Assembly (NCBI GenBank): GCA_018894105.1
Contig: CM032126.1
Location: forward strand, 23,844,391-23,908,390
Direction of reading: 5' to 3'
DNA: 64,000 bases
Source: Jacaranda mimosifolia
Taxonomy: Eukaryota > Streptophyta > Magnoliopsida > Lamiales > Bignoniaceae
Below the pieces are notes generated by a model that worked only from the letters and a program-made list of their open reading frames with translations, was not told where the DNA came from and ran no database searches. The translations under genes were made by a program, and so were the position numbers. Positions 23,479 to 34,823 of this stretch are shown here, one piece after another; the first letter of the stretch is position 1, and each line of letters begins with the position of its first letter.

Positions 23479-24715
23479 CTCAATTTGCATACATAAAACA
23501 AGGGAAATAACCAAAGTAAGAAAAACACTCCATTGAAAAATTAGGAAGATATGAAATGAAATCATTTATTAAAAACTTCAAACTAATTGATTAGAGCAAA
23601 CTAACTAAGTATCATCATAACAGTTGGCTCCCTAAGCTAACATGACTTATAAATATCTATGCAAAATATATGTGTGTATAAAAACTTACAAAGCAAGGAC
23701 ATTATTTAATTGAATGGTGTAGGAACAAATAGTGAAATAGTAAAAAAATCACAAAGACCACATCTTTATTTAGTATTTCATGTCATTATTAGGGTCCTGT
23801 CTTATTGGAATAAGTGAGACCACATATTTATTGAGACCCTACATTAACAAATATAGACAAATAGTAATAACAAAAGTCCAACAACATTAACATACCTAAA
23901 CAACATTTAAATAGCAAAAAATAAAGCACAACACGAAGTCTGGGCAACAACAGTGAAAAACTAAGGCCTTACAACATGCTTTACCATTGTAAATGAAATG
24001 CACATAATGAACAACAAAGAAGTTTATACAAACATACAAAATAGAAGAACATACAAGCAAAAATACCCAACATACGTTTCCCAGGAAATACTCGCAAAAG
24101 GGGGAATGTTACGTACCTTGCTCGCAAGTTAAATCTGATACTTTAATGTCTTTGAATCAGCCTCCAAATTGGTCTGGGCCTCTAATGTTCAGTAAATCCA
24201 TTGGCAATCGAAGTAAATGGTTGAATTTTATGGGCGATTTAGGGAGATTGAAGCTAGGGTTCTTGATTTTAGGAGTTCACGATTTTCTCCATCCAAAAAG
24301 TATTCCAAATTGGTCTAAGGAATGGGCGGGGTACTGTTAATTTTTATTCGAGGGCAATTCTGACCATTCATTCGAAAATATGTCGAAAATCCTTCAAAAC
24401 ATGTCGTAGGAGGTAATGAGCATGATTTTCTTATTCATCGAAATTCAATTTCATTTTAATATTATGTACTTGAGTTTCCAAATCTTCAAAAGTGTTTGAT
24501 TTGATTCCTTGAAATTTGTAGCAAAAACTCCAATACATTCCTTGGATACACATTTCAATTGTAGAAGTTTTAGACATGATATTTTTGCAATGAAGGCTCA
24601 TTTTTTTTCAAAGATTAATATAATCAATAATGGGCTCTACCATCCATGGGCGATAATTAGTAAGTTCAATCATGTTGGTCATCCTTCAAGTATCATAAAA
24701 ATGAATGAGGAATTC
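23479..24715. other. Probable 5' flank of the MULE; otherwise unassigned
   Basis: Upstream of the transposase ATG. The stretch 24100-24420 has higher GC and could contain the 5' leader and terminal repeat of the MULE, but I could not pair it with another end. ORFs at 24146-24340 and 24509-24724 are not recognisable. Confidence 0.3.
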
Positions 24716-25548
24716 TTATTTTAGATGCCCCCAACTATTACTTGAATTAGTCTCCAAGTCAGTATACCAATCAAATGCATTTCCCCTAAGTGATCGAACA
24801 AAATCCTTAACAAGATAGTATCCATATGTTTTAGAATTGTTATAGGTCTCACTGAAATATGTCGCGTGCTGTTTTGGATTGCCTTGCCACTGAATTGTTG
24901 AAACTTTAAAGGTTAGCAATTGATTAGTAACTTTATGTTGTTAATCCTTTGGGTATATGGTTTAGAATAATTCATTAATGAGTTGGAGGTTCCATTAACC
25001 TTGTCCTTAACAGATTTTATAATAAACTCCTTTAGCTAGCTAATAGGAATCAACTCGTTGGTGGAAACTTGAAGCTCTTTGGTTGCAGACTTCTCATTTT
25101 TGCTTAACTATCTCTTTGTGGCTACCCCAGCTTCGCTATGAGCCTCAACTTGTTTTCCTATGAAGTAACTATCTACCTTGTTCATTAATTTGGTAATTTA
25201 AGAGTCTTGCTCTTGCACATAATTGGTGAGCCTCCAATCATCCTTATTAAACTTGCAATTTGTTCTTCTAAGATTGTATCATTTTTCACCATGACCAGAG
25301 CTATGCTTGAAGAACTTGATGTTGAATGAGGAGTGGATGATGTAAACTCTCCTTTGAGTCTCCACCATCTTCATTGATATCAACAAGATATGGTAATTCC
25401 TTCTTACTAGCTTCAAGCGAAAAAGCCACCTTTGAAGATAATTACAACTTCTTGGACATACTCCTCGTGATAATATTTACACTTATGGTTGCAATAGTTG
25501 ACGAGCTTGAGGTAGTATATTTAAATATCCTATCTTGTCGGTGGCCAT
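24716..25548 (-). pseudogene. Ty3/gypsy-type gag relic
   Basis: The minus-strand ATG at 25548 opens MATDKIGYL. Near the far end a reading frame gives QWQGNPKQHATYFSETYNN and FVRSLRGNAFDWYTDLE (about 24880-24740), the well-known plant retrotransposon gag core that in intact copies reads DG.GNP..H...F...CNN and LKGNAFDWYTDLE. Frameshifts and stops separate the two parts. Just upstream on the minus strand is TTTTGGCACACCAATGGGAC (about 25600), a sequence commonly found before such gags. There is no pol here. Confidence 0.75.
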
Positions 25549-25599
25549 GTTACACTTCAATTTGATAAAAGAAAGAGATGAGAGGTAGAGATTGTCCCA

Positions 25600-26369
25600 T
25601 TGGTGTGCCAAAATTGATAAGATAAACTCCTTGTCTGCAAACAAAAATTATAAGAGAAGAAAAAATGTAACAAATTAAAATTTATTGAAATGATAGATAT
25701 AAAATACAATCCCTAGTTTGAACCTCTGATTCTTTTCCTAAAAAATGATGACTTTGAGTTTCCTACTTCAAAGGTGTCATTTGGCACTTTAATCTCTTTC
25801 AAAGCAAACTTTGTTCTTTTATTATGTTAATTATAGAACTTTGCACTGTAACATTAAATCAAACATTGCAATTTATTGAGTTTCATGATAAACATCTTAC
25901 TGTACGCCTTGAACATCATCCATCTCCTTGGATTTGATTGAAAGAATTGTAGAACCTCCTCCAAAGCTTCACTTGCTTGAATCTAGACTTTGTTGTGACT
26001 TCTTGTTGTTTGACTTCTTGAGATAATCTCTATTTATACTTGCAGAGGATGAACTCTTCCAATAATTATTTGATGAAGTGGCAAGATTTAGTTGGCCCTC
26101 CATGATTTGGTTGGTATTTATTTTTCTAATCACAAAATGTAATTTGAGTTACTAAAAATCTCCATTTGCTTCCTTTTTTTGCAAAATATGACTTGATTAC
26201 TTCACATACCTTATTTCATGTATGGAAATATCTTATTTGTCCATCTAATTCATATTTTATTTAATCTTGGAATTCAATTTTGATTTCAAACAAACAAATA
26301 TAAAACTGATGAATTAGCCAACAAAATGTTCATATCTATAGCTATTACAAGGTAAACTCTTGAAACATT
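25600..26369 (-). repeat. Possible LTR or leader of the gag relic
   Basis: Upstream of the gag on the minus strand, a TATAAATAGAGATT box lies near 26040-26025 and an AT-rich tail leads to the gag leader. LTR termini could not be defined, so this is a tentative assignment from position and the TATA box. Confidence 0.35.
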
Positions 26370-26810
26370 TAGGTTGTGATTGCCTATGGGGTAAAACCTT
26401 ATTTCTTTGACTATAAAACACAAGATAAGGGCCAGGGTTTATTTGAATGTGAGTTTTTAGGCTGGCTTTTGGGGCATTCTTTAGGGCTGTCTCAGAGATA
26501 ATCTCTTAGCCCAACGGTGCCTTCTTTCTTCATAATAAACACCATTTCTCTTTCCCTCTACTTCTCCTCCCATCTCGACCACCACAAACCACCATCAAAC
26601 CACCACTTATCGTCGAAATATTCCCAGTCCTAACACCTCTCCCTCTCTGTCAAACCTTGGCCCATATTACCCTCTTACTACCCTTGCTCTTAGAATTTCA
26701 ATACCTTTTCGCTCATGTGAGGTATATTTCGGGGACAGATAACGCATCGACCCTTTGAAACCTATCTCAGAATCCCAACGAAAATTCTTGCCCTCCACCG
26801 CTACCTCCTA

Positions 26811-27071
26811 GTGCTCCACCGTGTGGTTCAGGTGGTTTTACGTAGAGACTTGGAGGAGTTAAATATTTGTAGGGGGAGAATTCGGATGATTTCGAAGAGA
26901 ATTGCGGTGTCTGAAGGGGAAGAAAATTTGGAAAGTACAATTCAAAGAGGAGAAGATGGAGAATTGCTGAGCTTTGAAGATGGGGCTTTTGAGATTGAGG
27001 CTAGTGATAGATCAACAATTGAGAAAAAGCTGGTAGATCAGGACTGTTTGTATAGATATGTTCAAGAATGA
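26811..27071 (+). CDS. Unrecognised ORF of 86 residues, possible captured gene fragment
   Basis: I do not recognise a family. The ORF encodes an 86-residue, charge-rich product (many Glu, Arg, Asp) with stretches such as RRDLEELNICRGRIRMISKR and SFEDGAFEIEASDRSTIEKK. It has no Cys cluster, signal peptide or membrane segment. The surrounding 26500-27080 is less AT-rich than its neighbourhood and has a CT-rich leader-like stretch ahead of it. It lies within an inverted-repeat element, so it may be a transduplicated host exon; it may also be a chance ORF. The ATG is simply the first in frame. Confidence 0.3.
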   Translation: MLHRVVQVVLRRDLEELNICRGRIRMISKRIAVSEGEENLESTIQRGEDGELLSFEDGAFEIEASDRSTIEKKLVDQDCLYRYVQE

Positions 27072-27317
27072 ACTATTCGAAGATATATAGTGCATGGATC
27101 TTTAGGGATGAATTGGCGTATTTTAATAGGCTTTGGTGTGGTGATTCATTATTAATGATACATAAAAAAATATTGAAATTTTTATTTTTACAATTACAGA
27201 GTAAAGTATAAATAAATAACATATTTAGTAAATTAATTTTGGGCATTACGTAATTGTTTGATTTTATTTCATAATTAAAAAATAAATTTAAAAATAGTCC
27301 AACAAAAATTTTATAAA

Positions 27318-27745
27318 ATTAAAAAAAAAATTGATTTATTGAAGTTATAAATTATTAATATATTTTTTCTATATTATAAATCTCAAATAAACCCAAATAA
27401 CCAAATTTTGATTTATCAATACATGATCTATCTTTTACACTTAAAAAAAAAAAGATTTATTGAATTTATAAAATTTTCCTACACTATAAATCCCGAATAA
27501 ACCCAAAACACCAAAATTCAATATATTTTTAAAGTTAAAAAAAGTTATTCTTCGTTTATTACATTTATAGATTATTTATAATTTTTTTCATATATTATTA
27601 ATCCCAAACAAATCAGAAACACAAAAAATCGATTGATTCATAGACGATATTTTTTTAAGAGTTAAAGGAAAAATCAATTCATTAAAGTTATAAATTCATT
27701 ATAATTTTTTAATTTATTCTAAACCCCAAACAAACCCAAAAAATC
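27318..27745. repeat. Degenerate AT-rich minisatellite, about 110-bp period, four copies
   Basis: Blocks of A-run, TTGATTTATTGAAGTTATAAA-like text, then AATAAACCCAAA start near 27320, 27443, 27538 and 27657. Spacing varies from 95 to 123 bases. Confidence 0.6.
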
Positions 27746-27912
27746 AAAACACATACAACAATCTTATTATTTCAAACAAATCTCACAAACATATCTCAAA
27801 AACAATCTTACAACCAATCACAACCTCACATCACATTAACTCATCACATCATTATAATTATTATACTTTATCTCACAACTAATTACAATCTCACCTCTCA
27901 TTCTCATATCTC

Positions 27913-27980
27913 TAAAACACTAAAACAACCCCAAAATCTTTAAAACACTAAAACAACCCCAAAATCTTTAAAACACCAAA
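27913..27980. repeat. 28-bp tandem repeat, 2.4 copies
   Basis: A unit containing ACACTAAAACAACCCCAAAA is exactly repeated at 27913-27940 and 27941-27968, followed by a partial copy. Confidence 0.9.
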
Positions 27981-28015
27981 CATGAGACAAATTCTCACAA
28001 GCAATCACAGCCTAA

Positions 28016-28958
28016 TGGTCTCAATGTGTCTAATTGTGTATCATTTTTCATCATGTATATATACAAACAATTGTTTTTTATTGTTAAAATTATCAAAGTA
28101 CATGTTATTAAAATATAAACTAGAGTAATTTATTCAATAATGAATTTTAAGTTTCTAATTACATAAACATGATTTTTTAAAATAATTTGTATATATTTTA
28201 TTTATCTATCGATATAGAAATAAAATATTTTTATAAAGATATTATAAGTATAAATAAATATTTAGTTAATTGAAATACACATACCAATAATGATTAAGTT
28301 AATTCCACTTAATGAATTCATAATTATCAAATTAAAATATTATATTTTTTATTTAATCTAATTAAGTGAATTCCATACAGAAAATACATAATTTTTCTTT
28401 TTTTGTTATGTAGAAAAATTAGATTAATTTTTTAACTATTTAATAAATTATATAATTCAGAAATCACAATATTTCTAGTAAATCAGTCAATTATAAAGTA
28501 CACACACATCTTTTTTTATCTAGAGAAATCAAGACACTTGCACTAAGAAATAGTAAAATACAAATTTAATAACCAAACAGTTTAAATTTTAAATTTACGT
28601 GATAAGATAAAATATTAAATATGTGATAATTGTGGATATTTTGAACTTTTATGATGAAATAAAAATTTATTATTATGAACATTTAAAATTTTCCCATGAG
28701 ATAATAGTTTATGCTATAATTTTGGATAAATATAATATGAAGTTTTAGTTATAATAAATAAGTTGGTTGTATTAAAATATAATTAAAAAATAAATTTAAC
28801 AACCAATGAGAATTTTTTTAAAATTTCTAAAAAATTAGAATTTGATCATTCAAATACAACTAAGGTATCAATTGTACTAAATATAATTGAAAAATAATTA
28901 ATTAACAATCATTGAGAATTTAGAATTTGATAAAAATTACATCGTATAATTGTAGTTA
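28016..28958. other. AT-rich DNA without a recognisable gene
   Basis: Very AT-rich. A weak inverted repeat (TTAATTCCACTTAAT ... ATTAAGTGAATTCC) spans about 28291-28372. Nothing else can be supported. Confidence 0.4.
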
Positions 28959-31144
28959 TGCAGCGCCCCTAAAATTCCCAAAATATGAAAATTGTGATTT
29001 AAACCTAGATTTAATTGTTAAAAGAGGATAGTAATAATAATAATTGATAGGGAGATTAAAGGTATATGATATTTTGAAATTTTTTTGGGTGTTTTACTTG
29101 AATAATAGGAAACTAAAGGACCAAAAATTTAATTAAATAAGATTGAATTGCAAGGATTTAGGAAATCCACAGGGCTAATATGTAAAAAGGATACGTCAAG
29201 GGGGTTAATTAAAGACGTAGGGGTTAATGTGAGGCACTAATAAGTCAAGGGGCTTAATTGAAAGTTGAGAAGAAGTTTTGGGGACCTTTTTGTAAATTTT
29301 GAAAACTGAAACTATATATAGCCTTCCCTCTCTCCCCATATTTATTCAAAACTCCACATGCAAACTCATCTCCCCTCTCATCACTGACTTCTCATCGGCA
29401 CATGAGAATTTAAAAACCAACCTACCGTTATCTTCCCCTCAGCTCAAGGAACACAACCATACTCGTAACACCTAAAACCGACTGACAAAACAATTGCAAT
29501 TTGAGACCGAATGCGTGCATGGTGAACAATGTTGGTGGTGGTGGCGGAAGCTTGGGTATGAGTAGCGAGTTTTGACGGGTTTAGCCTGGGGAACCACTTG
29601 GCAGCCTTAATTTTATGGTTTGACCACCAGCGGAGGAGAATTAATTGTGAGGGGTGTGGTAACATTGGTGGTGCAATGGCCAATTTTGCTCAAATTGATC
29701 AAAAAATCGATGCCAGAACTAGAAATTGATTTGGGGATTCTATAGAACTAGGCGAGGCACACAGTTTGGCGGTGCTCGCGCACAACTCCAATAGTGGCAG
29801 GCGGCAGCTCCGAGGGACCAAGTGCAGAAAGTTTCAATCAACAGCGCAGATGCATGCGTGATGGTCTTGGGTTGTGAAAAAGCTCGGAGTTTGGTTAAGT
29901 TGGTAAAAATCTAGTTAAAATGATTAATTGTTTCCTGACCAAATTTGATTAACGTATTAAGCCAAGTTTCCATGTATTTTAATCTATTTTAGGCTAAGAT
30001 TTATGATTCTGAGTCAAAATTATGGGTGTGAAGTTATATAAACAGTGACATGTGAGCCCAGATTGTTAATTATGGCCTAATTGCTATTAATTAAGTTAAT
30101 TAGCATAATTAGCACTTAAATTGTGTAAAGTTGTAAGGATTAATTGTAATGAGAAAAGCATGCGAGATTAGTATAGATAATCAAGAGTTATCATTATGGG
30201 CTTAGATTATTGGAATAAATACTATAAATAAGAGAATAAAATATTAATTCGAAACTTATAAACATTTATTAGTGATATTTAACCGAAGTGACACGTTTAG
30301 AAAATTGATTATAAATTGGCTACAAATATATAACGATTCAAGTAAAACAACTTAGGTAATCGAGAAAATTGGAATATAATAGAGTGATACATTGTACACA
30401 AACGAGATCGATAATTTGGTAAATAAAATGTTCCATGCGAAATGAGGTGATTAACATCGTTAGAATATCTAAGTAATTCTAATTATTGATAAAAAAAAAA
30501 AAAGTACTATAAAAATGTATTGATATTTAAATGCATTTTATTGAAATAGGTGACGAGGATGCAAGTCTTCCATGACAGTAGGACGCTGTTAGTATTACTG
30601 TCAAGGCTGAAGTGAGGTTATAGCCATTCCATTTCTGGAAGAGAATCATATATGTTATTCGTACATTTCGACTCGTCTATTATTGCGTGCCTATTTTCAA
30701 TCTTCCTAATGTTCAAGACCTTCTATTGTGTTTATGCATATTGTCCCTTGCCCCCCCTCAACCTTGCCAACCAATCCCGTATCTGTTATTGATTCTCTTT
30801 TGAAATACCAATGATACGGTCTTGTTAACCGGTTGTTCGATCATTTAAGGTTATTGATCTACATTGTTATGGAAAAGGTCTTGTTGACTGACTATTTTAT
30901 ACTTCTAAACCCATTATGCCGTAAGGTAATTGAAATGGTCGCATCGACAGATTGATAAATTATTTGACTTCTATTTAGCTGTTGGCAAATATTTATTTTT
31001 TGGTATCCTTGGGGATGCCTTTGGGGAGTTTTGGGCCCCAATACTAGGTTTGGAAAGACAACCAGGTGGAATGGACCGACGGTGGCTAGTCTCCCAGCTA
31101 GTACCCCCTGGTGATCTTTTCTAATGGCAGTTGGAGGTTAGCTA
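28959..31144 (+). repeat. 5' LTR of gypsy element F, left portion
   Basis: Starts TGCAGCGCCCCTAAAATTCCC and has a TATA box at 29311-29320 (ACTATATATA) followed by a CT-rich stretch. The LTR is interrupted at 31144 by copia element C and resumes at 61919. The two parts together are about 2.83 kb, the same size as the solo gypsy LTR at 11780-14578. Sharing of the CTTTGGACTTACCT block supports a related family. Confidence 0.75.
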
Positions 31145-32597
31145 TGAAGGCTAGAGTTGCACTAGGATCCAAAAATTGAACTTCAAAAGCTAAAATAAAC
31201 TAGGCAACTCAAGCTAATCAAGGATCTAAACATGCTCATGAAATCAATTTAGGTAGAGGATTACCTCGATAAGCTAAATTCCAAGACCAAAGTGAAGAAC
31301 TCTTCTTCAATCCAGAATCTACCAAGCAGCGGCACCGCAGAAACAATGCAACTTTCGCATGAGTCAAGCTTTTCCAAAAATTCGAAAAAAAATCCAGTAG
31401 CTCCTCAACTCTTCGATGGATCTACTATGAAAATTTCATATCAAAATTCCTTCTGGATCTCCTGGAATAAAATCGCCAAGTGACTATTCTCGCAGGTGAA
31501 TCTCCAAAAGCTTAACAAATCATTTGTTTTACCACTATCAATATGATCCACAAACCAATCCAATTTCCTACTACTCCTCACTTTTAGCTGGAGAAACAGA
31601 GGGAGATGGCCAATTTTTGGGGTTGGAGAAGAAGAGAAAGGTGAACTTCAACACATGAGTGAAAACCTTGAAAATGGAGGGGAAAATAGTGAGAATCTAA
31701 TTCTTCACTAAGAGATACAAGTGACCGCCCACCCTCACCTCTATATCTATATATAGAGGGAGGATGGTCATCCTCTAGGTGGGGGGCACCGCCAACATGC
31801 TTGCAATGCATGCAAGTTGGCAAATTCAAATTTAATTTGAATTTGTGTGCATTTCAATTACATTTGAAATCTAATTTCAAATTATTTAAAATGTCACACC
31901 AAATGAACCTTTCATTTTAATTTTTCCTCCAAAATTTATTCTTCTCATTAATTAAATTAAACAATTTAATTTAATTAATTAATCTTTGACTTAACTCTTA
32001 AGTCAACAAGCTTAACTAACTCTTTAAGTTAATTTGACTAATTGATGGTCACATGGCACCAAATAATTAGCTCTTTAATTATTGATTTAATTTAACTCCT
32101 TAAATTAGTTGACCAATTTATCACTTAAATTAATCAAGCCAACTGACACTTCAATTTTCAGTCACCCAAAAAAATCGATCACTTTGGAGTGAATTTTCTA
32201 ACACTTAGAAAGTTCCTCCATGACTTAGGAAATGCAATTTGCTTTTGTGTATGACCTGATAGGTTCTACCATTTATTGGATATGACCTTACAACTCCTTG
32301 TGAATTTTGAATATCATATATTCATTTTAGTTTAAACTTTTTTAAACTATATCAACTCAATTCAATTAATCTCCATTAATTGAAGAGTACTCAATCTCCA
32401 TGATCGATGTCTAGCCTCAAGCCCATGGAGCCCAACTAATTAGCCGAAATGAATGCTCTTGGAAGACCATTATTGCTCTATGCTTGCCATGCAAATATGG
32501 TCCTTCCGTCTCCTATCTCCCAAAATAGGCCTACGGCAAGATATTTGCCGGTTTCCTAATAGCTTTGATACTATGTCTCTATTCCCATTGTTCGATT
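31145..32597 (-). repeat. 3' LTR of element C, left portion
   Basis: The minus-strand LTR starts with its 3' terminus TGAAGGCTAGAGTTGCAC. The TATA palindrome lies at about 31739-31759. It is interrupted at 32597 by element D, whose target duplication copy CGATT is 32593-32597. Confidence 0.9.
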
Positions 32598-34809
32598 TGA
32601 GAGCAAGTAAGACACTAAGATCCAATAATAAAACTCTAAAAGCTTAAATAAAGTAGTGCTTACAAGCAACCAAGGATCTGAACATGCTTTAGGATTCAGA
32701 TTTAGTTGGAGAGTTACCTTGATAACCAAAATCCAAAGGCAGATTGAAGAACTCCTTCAAACAGAATCTGCCAGACAGCAGCGCAATAGGAAGCAAGTAG
32801 CTTTTGACCATCAAAACTCTCTATAAATGCTAAAATAATTTCAGTAGATGCTCAACACCTCAAGGAAGCAGCTGGAATAAGTTTCATCTGGATCTCTTGG
32901 AATAAAATCAACAAGAGACTAGTCTTGAATGTCAATCTCCAAAGGTTTAGCAAACCAAGTGTTTTGCCTTTATCGAAATGATCCACACACCAATCCAAAT
33001 CCTACTACTCCTCATTTTTAGCTGGAGAAAGAGATGAGAGTGAAGAAGAAGTGGCCGATTTTTGGGTAGGGACAAGAAGGAGAATGTGATCTTCAGGGAC
33101 AAGAAGAAGAAGGTGATCTTCAACACATGAATGAACACCTTGAAAATGGAGGGAAAAGTGAGTATCTAATTCTTCACTTGCTAAAAATGTGTTTGCCGCC
33201 CCCTCACTCTATTTCTATATATAGAGTGAAGATGGTGTGATGCCACTTCCTCAAGGAAGGGGGGGGGGGACCGCCAACCATGCATGCTTAGTTGGAAATT
33301 CTAATCTAATTTGAATTTGTGTGCATTTGAATTACATTTGAATTCTAATTTCAAATTAATTAAATGCCACACTTAAATGATCTTATCATTTAAAATTTTC
33401 CTCCAAAGAATATTCTCCTCATTAATTAAATTAAACAACTTAATTTAATTAATTGCTTCTTGACTTAACTCTTTAAACTCAATTTTGTTAACTTAACTCT
33501 TTAACTTGACCAATTGATGGTCACATGGCACCTAATAATTAACTCTTTAATTATTGGTCTAATTTAAGTTCTTAAATTAGTTGATCAATTTAACACTTAA
33601 GTTAATCAAGCCAAAATTGACCTTAATTTCAATTACCCAAAAATTTGTCTCCATGGACAGACTTATTTAACATTTAGAAAATTCCTCCATTACTTAGGAA
33701 ATGTAATTGGCTTTTGTATGTGACTCGATAGTTCTACCATTCACTGGATATGGGCTCACAACTACTTGTGACTTTTGAATATGATATATTCATTTTAGTT
33801 TAAACTCCTTTAAACTAATCGACTCAATTTAATTAATCTCTATTAATTGAAGAGTACCCAATTTTCATGGTTGATGTCCAACATCAAGCCCATGGAGCCC
33901 AACTAATTGGACGAAATGAATATTGTTGGATAACCATCATAGCTCTACCTATGCCACACAAATACAGTCCTTCTGTTTTCTATCTCCTAAAAGAGGCCTA
34001 GGGCAAGATATTGGCAGGTAACCAAATAACCTTGATACTATGTCTCTATTCCCAATATTCGATTCCACTTGATGACTTGATATTTGGAAAACTTCTTTCC
34101 CAAATTGTCATACTACCTTGCACAAGGATTTCTTGGAATTGATCATTATAGAATATATAGGAGATGTACTCACTCTTCACAAAGACGAGGAGTCAGATTC
34201 CATCTTGCATCTCACAAACTTCCATATCTAAGTAGCTCATATCTAATCTCTACCTAAACAGCTTGTTAAGTGACCAAGTATGGGTCGATACATGGTGAAT
34301 TAAACACAAGGTTACCGTGGATCCTCAGGTCAAAGGACTAATTATATGCACTAGCGTAAGCAGGAGAATTTGCCACTATCGACTTGTTACTTCTGCTATC
34401 TAGTGATTCTCCAGTGGTCTTGAGTGCCTTGTTCCCTAACAAGCACCCACTAACATGCATCCATATCTCATATGGGATTGCACATGGAACGGAGCAATAT
34501 CCAACTCCTTGGATATATGCATTACTAGTGCAAGTATATTTGGATCTTAAATGCCCTATCTCTTAAGATCCTATGACTTGGAAGATTTAAGATCACGATC
34601 GTATAAGAGTTATGCCATGATCACCACCTAGTGCTTGACCAAGTTCCTTAGTCTTGTGTGATCTAAGGGCTTCAACTAAATGCTAGTGAAGTAGATATAA
34701 GCATAAGATGAAGATGGCTATATTATTAATATCATTCAATCAAGATTGTATCACAAATGAACTAGTTTACAATGCCAATCTGATTGGCTTGCTGGGAACT
34801 ATTCCAACA
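32598..34809 (-). repeat. 3' LTR of element D
   Basis: A complete 2,212-bp LTR on the minus strand. The TATA palindrome is at 33207-33226 (CTCTATTTCTATATATAGAG). An 11-base G-run lies at 33259-33269, where the sister 5' LTR has a palindrome arm and a mixed sequence. The purine tract GCAAGTGGGAGA (minus strand, 34822-34811) lies just outside, as expected for plus-strand priming. Confidence 0.92.
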
Positions 34810-34823
34810 ATCTCCCACTTGCT

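Larger units (their letters stand above)
26370..28015. mobile_element. Element of about 1.65 kb with terminal inverted repeats, carrying a non-transposon-like ORF
   Basis: The left end TTAGGTTGTGATTGCCTATGG and the complement of the right end TTAGGCTGTGATTGCTTGTG share about 16 of 20 positions as inverted repeats. I could not fix the target duplication (possibly TTA/TAA, which would suggest PIF/Harbinger). Inside are a TATA-like box (GACTATAAAAC near 26400), a CT-rich stretch like a plant 5' leader (26530-26660), an ORF at 26811-27071, then AT-rich minisatellite DNA. No transposase was found, so it would be non-autonomous; the internal part may be a captured gene fragment. Confidence 0.5.
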
